Assembly (NCBI RefSeq): GCF_949628215.1
Contig: NC_134281.1
Span: 13,464,501-13,528,500, forward strand
Reading direction: 5' to 3'
Source of the DNA: Phalacrocorax aristotelis
Taxonomy: Eukaryota; Chordata; Aves; Suliformes; Phalacrocoracidae
Length of the DNA stretch: 64,000 nucleotides
Shown: positions 14,901 to 27,756 of the stretch, one piece after another
How the letters are laid out: each line of letters starts with the position of its first letter
Numbering within the stretch: position 1 is the first letter of the stretch
The notes under the pieces: generated by a model
Seen by the model: the letters and a program-made list of their open reading frames with translations, nothing else
Database searches by the model: none
Told to the model about the DNA's origin: nothing
Translations under genes and position numbers: made by a program

Positions 14901-17900
14901 ATATGCTGTTAATAGATTGTTTACTAGACCCTATTTGCACCATGGTATTTTAAAGGATCACTTAAAAAGCCAACAAACCCCTTCCCTCCAAAATGATTTT
15001 TAAAAATAAGCAAATCAAAGCTTCTTTGCTAAAGAAAGCAGAAAGTTTTGTAAGAATTCAGAGTTGGTCACGAAGTGAAAAAAATAATGTACAGCTCAAC
15101 AAAGACATTCTAATATTATTATTTACACCCACGTGCACAAGATGTACCTTAAGTCTCTGGACAGTATATTGACTTACTAGTAGATGACATGAATTATCAA
15201 GCAGGAAACTTACTTCCAAATCAGTCTGCATCATAGCTCCTAAAATAGGCAAATGACTTGCTGAACTATACAGCGAAGCCTAACCAAGCTCAACAGCAAC
15301 ATCTGCTGGCCAATGAGCAATAGTATGAAGTTAGCCTAATTATCTGGAAGTTTATTGCCCACTCTTAAAAAGATGTCGATTTTTACTGTAGTTTAAAAAT
15401 GCCCAGGTAAGATATATTTCTTGCACAGAAAGCAGATAAGACTACTCAATGTGTTCAAGCAACAAGGCAAAATTTTGCCTGCACTTGCAGGCACATGTAG
15501 TCAGAAAAAAAAAAAATATTGGTCATCTACCATTACCTGCCCACCAAGATACCTGACAGCAAAACCCTGAAATTAAGAGGGGTTAAAATTCATGTTAGTG
15601 AGACTATGCTGGAGAAAATCTCTTCTGCCCAACTGCTTCAATCACATCCAAAGAACACCCATGGTACCCCTTGAACTACTTTCTTTCCTAAGGGAGCAGC
15701 CTGCATGTGCAAGGCCTGAGGCAGTGAAGGATTTATCAACCACACTAGTCCCATCTACACAGAGAATGGCAGCTAGAGCTCCCTTCCCTCCAAGTGCCTG
15801 AACACATTCCTTATTAACCTTAGAAAATAAGCCTGCTATGGTAGAGTAACATTACTGGAGCAGGAGCATGGCTAATGGTCCCCACTTAATCTGAGCACAA
15901 ACTGACACTCTATCTAGACTAACTACAAGGAAAACTCTTATTTTTAGCCCAGATGCATAAAATTTCATGAACTACTTCTAAACTGTTCTAAAGAAAAGAA
16001 AATGCAAGTGGCTGACAACAGATTCAAGATTGCATTTAGACCTTCATCATGGTCTGGAACAAGGGCAGAGTGACCCGAGAGCTGGCTTCTGAGCAACCAT
16101 CAGATGGGAAAAGGTGTTGACACATCCCTCTTCTGTTACCAGTGAAGGAACAGTGTCAAATTCTTACCTGACCACAGAGAACCACCTCTTTCTGCAGGTC
16201 GCTGTATAACAAGAAATCACAGGCAAGTAGGTTTTCAATAGAACCCTATGATAACCTTCAGCAGCACAAAGCTTAGAAAAATTACACTGCAAAATGCTAC
16301 GCCTTGAACAGGAAAAGGCACGCTGCCGGGGGGGGAGGGGGCTACTTTTTAAATTATAGAAAACTATAGGCTGGACTGAAGGCCATTATCTTTAAAATTT
16401 TCATTTGCTTTGCAGTTTAAAGCTCTCATATGCTTGTCCAAGTTTTGTACTTGAAACAAAAGTCTTTCACCCTGAAAAATTAAGGAAAAGGATTTAAGAA
16501 ACATGCAAGTCTTTTTGCAGCTGATGTAAGCCTTTGTTATTCATGGGGTTTGGGGAGGGTTTTGTCAGTTGTTTGGGTTTTGGTTTTTTGGTTTTTTTTT
16601 TTTAAACATACCCATACTCCCAATCTCCCTTTTTCCACATTTAGCTTTTAACTAGGAAAGCATATCATAAAAATACAAAAAATGCCTGATTGCCAAGGTC
16701 CTTAGCTGGGAAGAGAACAGCTTTTGTAAGGAACCATTAGTGTATTAGAGGTTTGGAAGCTACAGAGGGGAGTCACAGTTTCAGCTCGACAGTGCCAATT
16801 ACAGCTATAGCAAGATGAATACTGAGGAACAAACCCATTCTGCTCAGAGGCTGGAGAGAAGGGAAAAGGAGAGAGAAGAGATACGAGCCTATGTGTTTAG
16901 AAAAAAAACGGGGCTTGAAGTCATCTGCTAGACAGTGAACCACTTTTTCCATGGCAAAAGCATTAGGCTAAAGATCCAGTGAATGTACGTGGCAAGCTCT
17001 CAGTCCTAATTGGAAGAGCACTGGTTATTTAACAAATGTATCCTTAGACTAATGTACTATTCAAGCAGGTATTAAACTATAGAGCTTTTTTTCTTTTGGA
17101 CAGTAATTATACATAGCCCTGCTCCATCTGTCTGTTTGATCAATTTTTACTCTCAACTCCTACTATATCATCCTTCAAGTTTGCCCATTATCACTAAGTC
17201 TTCAAGGCTAAAAAGGCTCTAAACCCCCAATGTAACACACAGACAGGAAAAAGAAAGCCAGCTAACTCTCTAATTCCTTCCCGCCCTCATAAGCTTGCAG
17301 GTGTTCTACTTTCATTGTCGGGGGGGGGGGAAATCAAAGCGAAAGTCATCAGCTCATTTCCTCTCCCTTAGTACAGTCCCTTTTAAGAAGCTATTTTCTA
17401 TCATGTTTTACTCAGTACTCATAAATAATATAGATAATTGCAGATGGTCATAACAAACAAGCAGAGAAAGTATATCTATATAGTACAAAAGAAACAAAAA
17501 TCCTTATGTGCTCCAAAAGCAGAATGAATTCCTGGCAAATAGCAGCAGTTGCATCCAGGTCGTTTTTTTAGTTGATGTAAGGCAATCATAGAGCCAAAAA
17601 TAATACAGGGACAGACTTTAGACAGTTAAACGAGGGTGCTGGCAGCTCACTTCCTCTGAAGCACATATTTCCTATCTCTTCCCCACGTGCAATACATATA
17701 GCTAATTCTTCCCTAAATTTGCACTAGGAAGGAGGAATATTGGTCATTAAAAGATAGGTTTAAAACTGCTGAAACTCCAAAATACATAAGCAGCGTGCCA
17801 TTAGGAAGATATTATGCTGACTGTAATAAGAAACTCTAAGAGAGCCCACCCAGCTGCCCAAGAGTTAACATTATGCATTTCTCATCAAAACCTCTTCCAA

Positions 17901-18656
17901 GAGGTTAAGCACACAATAGACTGTCTAAAGCACAGCTAGAAGGGCTGCTTGAAATTCCACACATGTGCCTCAGCAATGTATTTCTATTAATGTCCAGTGT
18001 GTGTCAGCGTGAAGATAAGGCACCAACATCATGTCCAACCAGCCAGCTAGAGAATGGGATGCCGTGTAAAACATTGTCTGATGCTTAGAATCCCAGAGAA
18101 CAGTGTCGTTTGCAATCTTACCCACTGCACACGTGCCTGATAACGCCACCAACAAGGAGAGGTGGCAGGAGCAAACTGCCCTGCAGTTTTGGGAAAGTAA
18201 AAAGACAGAGAGAGAAAGAGGGAGGGAGAGGGAAGCAAACAGAATGAAAATAAACTTCATCAACAAATAGAACAGGTTTGAGGATGCCCAACTGTAGCAG
18301 ACTGCATAAACAAACTGGAAAAAGCCTCAGTGAAATTTACTCTTCCTACCAGCTTGCTCTAACTTTTCTTTAAGGTGAGAAATAAAGAAGCAGTATTGGT
18401 GCTTATTTTCATTTCTCCCATCATACCAAGTAGACTCAGCTTCATCTTCTGGTATGATCCAAAATTATTTGTATTGGGAGAATTGTGGAAGACATTGTAT
18501 TTGAGGAAATCTGATCTTAAACAGGACATGTCTGCTCTGTTGAGAAGCCTGTATGCTACCATGTGCACTGATGGGTGTTAGAACACAGATAGCATTCCAG
18601 CCTATCAGGACACTCCCTATTAGCTGAACAGCTTGCTAATATAATCTGTAACTTAC
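8951..18656. other. Intronic DNA, no recognised gene
   Basis: I see no conserved coding exon. The longest open frame, at 11956-12555 on the plus strand (199 codons), has no recognisable domain and reads as a chance ORF. Simple-sequence features are a T20 run at about 13848-13867, a G11 run at 17320-17330 and a pyrimidine-rich stretch at 16570-16600. The GC-richer stretches near 10200-10560 and 12640-12920 could hold regulatory DNA, but nothing in the sequence proves that. Confidence 0.5.
13848..13867 (+). repeat. T20 homopolymer
   Basis: About twenty consecutive T follow a T-rich lead-in (TTTTTTTTGTTTGTTGTGG). In minus orientation it is an A run, which could be an old retroposon tail, but no adjacent retroposon body was recognised. 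Confidence 0.85.
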
Positions 18657-18898
18657 CTATCTTTGAGAAAGGTAAACTGTAGGTGGATGAAGGAGTGGAA
18701 TGTAGCGATCCTGAGCAGAAGACCACTGCGCATCAAGGAGGTGGTGACCCACAGAACAGTTAACCCAAGCAGGTGCAGGCACATATACAGCGTGACCTTC
18801 AGGCTCGTCTTGTACTGCTCAGATTTCTCGGCACAGTAACAGAGGAGCCTGCAGGCAGCTGCCGCTTGGTATTGGCCCCTGCAGGACCTTGCCTTTAT
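18657..18898 (-). other. Candidate unannotated coding exon, gene unknown
   Basis: A 242-bp segment on the minus strand is bounded by a consensus acceptor (CTGCTCCTGTAG before position 18898) and a near-perfect donor (AGATAG/GTAAGT, last exon base 18657). One of the three frames is open across the whole segment: 80 codons plus two bases, with the in-frame TAG lying exactly in the acceptor. The other two frames are closed. Codon usage looks coding, with many CTG, GTC, TAC, AAG and CAG codons, and the segment is more GC-rich than its flanks. The translation contains CRGQYQAAAACRLLCYCAEK and then hydrophobic stretches (VTLYMCLHLLGLTVLWV). I do not recognise the protein. It could be an exon of a nested gene, an alternative exon of CHCHD6, part of a long non-coding RNA, or chance. 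Confidence 0.35.
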
Positions 18899-21800
18899 CT
18901 ACAGGAGCAGCAAGATGTTCTCATGTGAATATTCTTTATGAGCAGAGCTGTTTTCTTGTAAGAATATAATTGCTCAAGTGATGAAAAAGGAAGAACCTCT
19001 CCAACTGCACAGTGTGCCATAGGAAAATTCATCCAGGGTCTGTCCAATGCTGCATGGAAGTGGGGCTCCCAGCATGTGAAAGGACATAAGATTTACTAGC
19101 TATAGTCCTCTTTCTAGTCTACGTTATTAAAACAGCTATTTTATTAAGCCACTTGTCAGCCTTTCTTATTGAGACCCAGAAAGAACCCTGCACTGTTTCT
19201 CTCTCACACCACACCCCAGAGCAGAACATTCTGCCCATCTCAGGTATCTTCTTTACCATCCATGTTGCCAACGAGGATCACATCAAGACATACATATTAC
19301 AGTTCCAAGAAAAGGTGGCAGAAGCACCAAAGCTAGTTTTCATGGCATTTAGGAAATATGACAGAAATGACATCCAGTGGTAGGTCACCTACCTCACGTC
19401 CCCATCATCTGAGAGTGCAAGAGCAAAGTGTTCCATTCAGTGCAAACTTATTTCCTAGCTATTATTTTAGCCCTTTAAATTCATAATCTTGCTCTCTTTT
19501 TAAGTAACACTTTCCCGACAGAAACATGAAGAAAATTTTCAGTGATTAAGGATCATTGATTCAAGATTCAAAAGCAGTCATTTTTTAGATAGCTGTTCAG
19601 TATTCATTTTATCACCAAATACTAAGTTAGATATATGTAATATCCCAAATACTCAAAACAGACAGCAAAATCATAATCCAAAAATAAAGTTTATCCAAGC
19701 TACTGGGAACTACTAAGAAGTCTTCAGTCTTTATACCTATGACAATCTCATACCACAAACCATACCACATTTGACTAATATTGGCCATAGGAAAGGAAAG
19801 CCTGCTGAAACACCCTGATGCATTACCAAATCTGTTGCTTATGCCCCTCACATTAGCTGCAAAATTAGAACAGATTTCTACTACTCTGCAGTAATCTGGC
19901 AGTAAAAAAAAAAACAAAAACAAAAAGATGCAGTACTAGCTTTGCTGGACCATTCATGGAGAAATATCAACATATTATTCTCTTATTTCTTTATGAATTT
20001 AATATTTTGTAGCTATTGATGGGAGGAAAGGCAGGCTAATCTTATCTTTTGCTGCTTAAATGATGGAATGGCTTTACAGTAACCCCAAGTCAGAACAAAT
20101 AAATCTGGAAGAAGTTTCTGTGGAGTATATGAACTTGGCAGACAAAAAAAATAGTGTGAAATATGGGCACAGGAGAATTGAAGGCAAGACAGGGGAAGTA
20201 GGCAGCACTGCAGACAACTTCAATTTGCTGCAGCTGTAGAATTTAAAAAGAGGCCAACCTTGTGATAAGGTCCCTTAGCCCAAGAGACTACAAAAATGAG
20301 AAGCTCGAACGACCATCGGCTGCTGAAATCTGCAAAAACTCTCCAAACACAAATTAACCTTCAGTCAGGAGATAAAAGACCAGCTGCAGAAATTGGAAGT
20401 TGTTTAAAAAAAATGCTATAAATGTCTGACAAATCATAGCAGCAGTAGCAGGGAAAATAAGGAGTACATACGCAGCACCTTACCCGTAGCCAGATAACAA
20501 GCTTTGCCTTCCCTCAAGAGAAGGTGAAGAAAGAGGAGGTTTTCCCTTGGTTTGGGTTTGTTTTTACTTTCTGGGTTCATTGTAGTACACATACTCCAAA
20601 ATTGCTTTTGTTAAATTTAGACCTCACTGATGCTCCAGAGACTGGAAGTTATTAGCTTGCTGGAGGTAGAAGACATGTAGATCCTTAAATTTAATGCAAA
20701 CCTTTCAAAGGCCACCATTTAATACTGCAAGATTACTTTCTATAAGGTTCCCTTAAATGTTTAATGGTTTCATAAAAAGAAGTAATTCCTTCACAGCAGA
20801 AATGCACCCACTTCCGTAACAGAAGGTAGCAGCCGAAGAACCGCTCAACTGTGGGGGAAAAGGAGGGATGCTCTGGCCAGAGACAGTAGAATAACAGACC
20901 ACTAACTTTAAAGACTTCAGACATTAATACATTTTCTTCAAAGGAAAGTCTAGAAAAGTATCTCTTACCTCAGACAGCAAGAATGAGAGGGATAGAAGGA
21001 ACAAGGTCTTAAGCTACTCAGCCTAGCTATTTAAATCCCCCCATCAATAGCTTGCAATATTTTGTAATAAATCATTAAGGTTTAAACCAAAAAACACACC
21101 TTTCCATTTGTATCAACACATTTAAAAGGCAGCTTTATTCAATTAGTGAAAGTAATCAAAAACAACTGCATTGCAACTCCTAACCAAAGATAATGTCAAC
21201 TCCTGCAAACTTAGTCAGAGTTCCCTAGCTGGTTTTGCACGCACTAAGGGTAGGTACATGAATGTTTGACACACAGTATGTGAATGCTCTGCAAATAGCC
21301 AAACTGCAGGGAGCAACTCTCATCAGGAGGTACTGCCCCCACAACTGGTGGTACCCACCTATATGTAGGCGTTGATGTCCTAGTAACTAAATGCATCAGT
21401 CATTTTCTAAAGAAAACAAAAATTAATCTGAAAAAAGGGTGTCATTCCTTTAGTGAACACATTTAGGTATGTGTTGCTCATCACTAACATCAATGAAAAT
21501 CAAACTTGGAGAAAAAGAACTCAACAGGCTTTTTCCTCATTTTGCACTATTATTTAAAACAAGCCTCCATACTTTCTGATTTAAATCAATGTTTTCTGTT
21601 TCACCCACAAAAAACTCAATCAAGAAACATTACAGAAATTAAAGAACCACTAAACCCCAAGCTTTCCATTGCCAGTGTCTCCTCCCAGAACCAACCTATT
21701 TTCTACATAACCTTGCAACTTTAGAAGAGAAGGGTTTTCGCCCAGTGTGCTACATTTTAGCTGCAGAGCAAACAGGACCAGCAAAACTGGCCCTGATGTG

Positions 21801-24800
21801 AGCAGTATCCAAACCGTTCCGTGAGCTTTGCAGTGACAGTAACTTTCATTACATCAACTCAAATAAATAGGGAGGAAAAAAATGACCAAGTTTTGACGAT
21901 AGAGGCCTGACCTCAAAAACAGCAATCTCACTTCACTGATGGTCCCACACTGTCAGTTTCAAACACACACCATGCTACTACTGGCCCTCAACTAGCCACT
22001 CCAGCTTGTCACAATGATATGAGATTACGCACACAAAAACCCAGTCTAATCTGGAGATGCTTACCTATGGTTAATCAGCCAGGATGAAGCTGATCCCCAT
22101 CTTATCACAAATTAAATGAAAGCCTTAACAAAACTAAATCACGTTCAGCACCGTTTCTAAAAGCATCTTCAGTACCAGCTCAGCTGTATCTACAGCTGAT
22201 ACCGCTCAGCAACAGTGGTCAATTCACAGCAAAAAAAAATGTAAGCAAGATTGGCTTGAAGCTTCATCAATGACCAGAAACTGAAAGAAAACTTTCCATG
22301 AACAGGCCAATTCAATCACTCCTCCACCCCTACAGGACCACAAAGAAAACTTTAGTCCACCTGATCACCCCCTCTACTACAGTGGCAGAGAATTTTGGTG
22401 GTATCAATCTGCGAACAGGCTGTTTATGTTGCTTGTAGAAACTTTAAACAATTTAATCTCCACGTTCTTTGAACTGGAGAAGAAAACACGGCAGTTAAAA
22501 TGTTAGCAGGCCAATATACACTAAACCAGGGATGGAAGTGTCCAAAGTATTCCACAGGCAAAGCCCAAGAGTTCAGAATCCCACACTGACAAGATGACAC
22601 CGATACCAAAACCTACTGCCCTGATTAAAGGCATTCCTAGTCATGCATTCTTCCTTCAGCCCTTCTCTTCTGAATCAACAAGAGGACATGAGAGGCTCCA
22701 AAGAGGAGAGAGATCATTTCTGTGCAAGAAATAATTTTAAAAGAATCTGACAGCCTATGACCAATTATAATCAGCTACTGGAATATCCAGAGATGGGACT
22801 AACCTTAAATCCTATTTCCTGCCACACTCATGCTTTGGGCCACACTAATCACAATGGTACAATGCTGGAGCCACCAGAAAGCAAAGGCTGCCATCCAGCA
22901 AGCCAGTGAGCAAGGTCCAACTAGAAACATTGGGAATGGTAAGCTGTCCATCATCCACAGCTGGAAAAACACTTCCCTAGCAATTTAGGAATCTTGTGTC
23001 CAGTCTGCTTTCACACAGCAACCGAAGCCCATCAGTCTTGTCTGAAAAAGCTAACTGTGGTGTAAAGTTTGTCCTACCATTACCCCATTTCTGAATTCAT
23101 TCTTTCAAAGTGGGAAGGAAGATGACGACTTTTGGTCAATAACTCTGACAAAGCCATTATCCTAGGGGTATTAAATGGGGAGATAAGAACTTCAGGGCTT
23201 TGCACAAATCATATTAGTTCAATTCTCAAATCCGGGTAATGCTTCTTTTCAAAGTATTAATTTCATTTATTCTATTTGCTCTCCCTCTGTCCTGATAACA
23301 CAGGCACACATGGCCCCTAAATGAGATCCTCCTATTTTATAAGTTATAATCCTCCCTTTCTAGAGTAGTAATGAGATGTCTTCGCTTAATCGCGTTTATT
23401 TCCCCCCCCACCCCCCCCGCTTTTCTCCATCCCCATTCCACATTGATTTGTTTCAAAGGTTTCAGCGAAAACCATCAGGCAGGGAGTCACTGGCTCCAAG
23501 AGGCTCATGATGCACATGCTGCACAGCCTTAGGAGATTACAAAAGCAGAAAAGAGAAAAAAGAGCAGCTTTGCTTGCAAAGTTTCTTTTGCTGGTAAGAA
23601 GGAGAAAAAAAGAAAGCCAAAAGAACTGAGAGTTGAGAGAAGAGGTTTTGATTAATTAGAAATGAAAAAGGAAACATTGCTGGTATAGGGGAAAGGTGAG
23701 ACTATTCACAACACAGTGAAGCAATTAAATAACTTGACTATGACAACTTTGGAAGTTCCTCACGGTAGAAATAAAAAAGGATTTAAAGATAGCTGTATTA
23801 ATTCTTAGATATTTCACATGAGATTTAAGGCACGCTACAAGCATTAGCTAAACACCCAAGGCCCTGCTGTGAAGAACTGTACATATAATCCTTGTTGTAT
23901 TGTAAGTACCCACAGCATTAAATTATTCAGAGTCCAGTCAGCACCATGATCCTGCAGTGCTGTACAAACAAACAAAACATTTTATCTCTAATACAAATTG
24001 GTGAGAGCTCTTCTGCAGCAGCTTAGCAGACTACATCCATTTGAGCCAGTCCCACATGGTTAATCAAAAGCCATATTCACTCAAAGAGGGAAGTGAATGC
24101 TGCGATGTTTCTGCTTACAGAGCTGTTTTGCTTCTTAAACTAAAGCTTTAAGGAGTTTTACTCAAAACCTAAGATATCTAGCAGCTAAGTGTCTTGTTTA
24201 AAGTCAAAAAAAAAAAAAGAAAAATCAAGACAAAAATGTAGGACAGGACCCAGTCACTTAACTCTAAATCCCTCTTGTAACCAATGCACCACTTCAAGGG
24301 GAAAAAAAAAAAACACAACACACTATTTTAATATGCACCCTACCCCATAAATAAGGAAGTAACTGGCCCCAGAAGCTGACAGCAAGTTCCTTATCGAAGG
24401 TTAGTTGTAGTCCACACATTATATAACAAGACTGAAGAAGTGCTTCATAGCAATACTGCCAATAATAAGACAGTAAATGAAAGTCATGAACAGAGTAAAC
24501 GACAAGCGACTTTCAGCACAATCAAAATAAAATAATTTCAAAATACAGCTATCATATGTGGATTTATGGTCTACAAGTGGTAAGGTTAAAGGAGAATATT
24601 GCAGCACTGCTCGAGACAACTGTGCAAGAGAAGGCTACTAATCCCCAAACTATTGATACGTCAAGGGCACAGGGCAGCTCAAGATCTTACTGCAAATACT
24701 ACAACAAACAAAAAACCCCAAGCCTTCCTAATTCTACATGGCATGATTTTCAATTTTTACTAAATTAAGTGCTGCTAGAAGCAATTTATTCATTTGTTAT

Positions 24801-27611
24801 TTCTTTCATGGGAGTTGCCCCATTTTTCTCTGGCTTCTCTAGTAGGTCACAGCAACAACAAAAACCATGAAAGTTGTTCCCTTACAAATTTAAGCAAATT
24901 ATTTCCAGTGCCATTAGCACCTGAACTACCACTAGGTATCTAAAGTTCGACTACTATCTTCTATCCAAAAGAGAAGAATAACACAGAAGAGATGAAAGAG
25001 CAGCTCACACCCATTACTTGCCTCATGCTAGGGCTAAAAAGCAGAAGAGTGAGCAAGAAACATTCGAGCCCAATTCCAAATAAAGGAAGAAGAAAATACT
25101 GGAAGACAAAGGAAGATATGATTTGAGTAGGATTGGAACAAGACAGTAAGGTAACCATGCCCAAAAGGAAACTGTAGCTAAGATAAAGCAAGTCTAATAA
25201 GTATTCCAATTATTTAAAAAGGTGGCACAAACGGTTCCTGCTTAGGAAGACACCTAGAAGCCAACAGACAATAGCTTTGACCTCATATTTGCAAGGACAG
25301 GCAAGACTATGCCATTTTTAAGGATCTTAAATTTATGACTGATCAAGAGATAGTTAAAGAGCAATGAAATTCAACATTTCTCTTTCTTGCACCACATTCT
25401 GGGCTAACACTCCATGGTCACTATTTGTCTTTTATGGGTTACACAAGAAAAGCCTGATCAGATTTTTGTAAAGCATCAAGTATGCAATATCTGGATATGT
25501 GACACTTCAGAATTAAAAGCTAATTCAGATTAACATATAAAAGCTGTTTTATTGAGGTCAGATCCCAACTCATTTTAGAGGTGCCCTCTTTACACTTCAC
25601 AAATATTGCCTAACTCCGCTGGTCACATTTCTCCAGGATTACTCTGCACCTCACTGCAGGAGGGCAGGGCTCTACTTCTGAGCTTGATCATGCCTTTAGA
25701 TTGGACAGTAAATCCACCAGCTTCTTCACCACCCTCTTCACAGAAGTCCATTAACTGCATTCATAAAGAGAATATTCTTGTTCTAATGGAGAGTTAATAC
25801 TGTACCTGCTGACCCAGATGTCCTATGCAGAGGAACGGACAGTCACCTGCCTCAGACATCACTATTCTATCAGACACCACTATTCTAAAGCTCAGCAATC
25901 ACACAACTTCCCATGGTAAGAGTGTGATCTGTCAAGAGGAAATTTCCTACAACACAGGAGCCATTCACAAGCTATATCCAGGACAGCAGAGACCTACCAG
26001 TCCAACCACATGCAAACGTTACCATGGAGTCAAAAAGCAGAAATAGGTCCAAAAACACAAACGGACATATCCATGGAAGACAATTTCATCAAGGACTGTT
26101 AACCACCAAGGTAAAAATACCTCTTGTCAAAAGAAGCCTCTAAAGCCCCAGAATGGCAGAAGTTGTGAGGGTCTACAGGTGTGAAATACTGCTGTATACC
26201 TGCTCTGTTCTCATGCTCTCCATAAGCAGCTGCTATGGATCACTATCAGAGATGGGCTATAGCTAGAAGAACCTTCTGTCTAAACCACTATGGCCATTCT
26301 TAGGTAAATTTTATTTATTCAGCCCCCTAAAATACCCTCCTATTATAACCTCAAAATGCTTCACAGCCAAGTCGTGTGCCTGGGTAAGCCATGCCTATTA
26401 TCGTTCAACATATAGAAAAAACATGCTCATAGAAAAGTTCTTCAGTTAAATCAAGTGCACGCAACAAATTGGTAGGATGGAAAAAACACGTGACCATCAT
26501 TATTCGAGTCTGTCCTCTCCCTAAACCATCCTTTCAGTATTACCAAGTAAGGAGAATTACTCTTAGTCTAGTTCTCTCAATAAACAGTTTAAACATCACA
26601 GTCTAAATGAACAAGCAACTTGAGCTCACTGCAGCAAACATAGTTCCACCTTACTGTCACACCCTGACACGTCATACCACTGCAGATCAGAAAAAAGTGG
26701 CAGTTCCAGTAAGATTCTGCATTGCTTACAGCCAGTACACCATAGCCATAGTAATGTTAGTATTTAAAAGAAAACCATATAAAATATTATCATGTGAATA
26801 TTAACCATCAATGACAACCCCAATCTACTGTAGCGATATAAGCCTTTTGGACTACTCGGCCTACATCATGGCTTTCCCTCAGCACTGGTATGACAATAAC
26901 CCAACAGGTTCTCTCAGCAACACCAAGGTGCCTGATGAAGTAAAGGCTGCAGCAAGAAGTCCCAAAAAATAAGTCTGCCTACTGAGCAAGAACAGATTGG
27001 TTTGGGAGTCAGTGGTGTGTACAAAAGCGGTTTATGCTTCCTGGTCCCTAAAAACCAATCTTAAGTGAAGGCTTAAGAAGTTCAAAATGTTACAGTACTT
27101 GGCAGTTTTATACCTCTTGTGTTACCAGCATCCTAAAAGGCTCAAACAACAGAACTCATTATTTCTTTTTATTAATTTGGGTATTTGCACAATTACACTC
27201 TAGAAAAACAGAGCAGTTTCAGGATAGATCAGGTCAGCAGAATCTGATCCTGTATATATGGAAACATTCATTTCATACACTTGATAGTTTAAAAGCTCTC
27301 TCTAACTCAGACAACAACCCCATATACACACGCCACACTGACCTGCCACAGGTAAAGCTGTCCCCAGCACAGTCATTGTTTATGCCTTTCCCTGCAAGCT
27401 TGGCCTTAGCCTCACTGCATGACACCCTGCAAGCATAGCTTCCCAGCTACACTGTAAGTCAAACGTAAGTGATGAGATGGGAAGTGATGAGTGCTTCAGC
27501 CTAAATGACAGTTTCTCAGCTTATCACACAAGTGACATTAACAAACCACCTCAAGCAGAGAGGTTTTAGCTTGTCCTGTATGGAAACATACTGGAGCTTT
27601 TTGTTACTCAC
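18899..27611. other. Intronic DNA, read as CHCHD6 intron 4
   Basis: Apart from an old CR1/L3-type tail near 26.2 kb there is no recognised gene or repeat. A C-rich run (CCCCCCCC-A-CCCCCCCC type) lies at 23402-23420 and A runs at about 24208-24220 and 24301-24313. I looked for the expected next CHCHD6 exons, meaning the coiled-coil end and the paired CX9C motif of the CHCH domain, on the minus strand and did not find them. Confidence 0.5.
26165..26310 (+). mobile_element. Old CR1/L3-type LINE 3' end, degraded
   Basis: The stretch GATGGGCTATAGCTAGAAG, then ACCTTCTGTCTAAACCACTA and TGGCCATTCTTAGG, resembles the conserved 3' end of ancient amniote CR1/L3 elements (tract of the form GGGCTAGATGGACC, TCTGACC, GTATGGCCATTCTTATG). 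It is heavily diverged. Boundaries are approximate. Confidence 0.55.
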
Positions 27612-27756
27612 CAGCTGGGCCACTCTCTGCCTCTCTTCATTAGTGTTGTTCCTTTCCCGCTGAAGGGCAGTAGTCAAGGCCTCACTGGCTGCTTCCCTTT
27701 CTCTTTTGGCCAGCCGGAGCAACTCCTCTTGGACTAGTGCCTGTTCTTGCTCATAC
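27612..27756 (-). CDS. CHCHD6: CHCHD6 coding exon 4 (coiled-coil region)
   Basis: The acceptor is ATACAG/GTATGAG and the donor CAGCTG/GTGAGT. The exon codes YEQEQALVQEELLRLAKRER and then EERQRVAQL, a charged helical segment with the conserved LAKREREA signature of CHCHD3/CHCHD6. It ends in phase 0; the following exon was not found. Confidence 0.93.

Noticed and set aside
18840-18890. CX9C spacing (two Cys with nine residues between) in the orphan exon, possibly part of the missing CHCHD6 CHCH domain
   Set aside because: Only one such spacing occurs, the surrounding residues do not resemble the family's VCxxLQxxILxCY...LxCSxLxxxYxxCV pattern, and the following hydrophobic stretches do not fit a CHCH fold.
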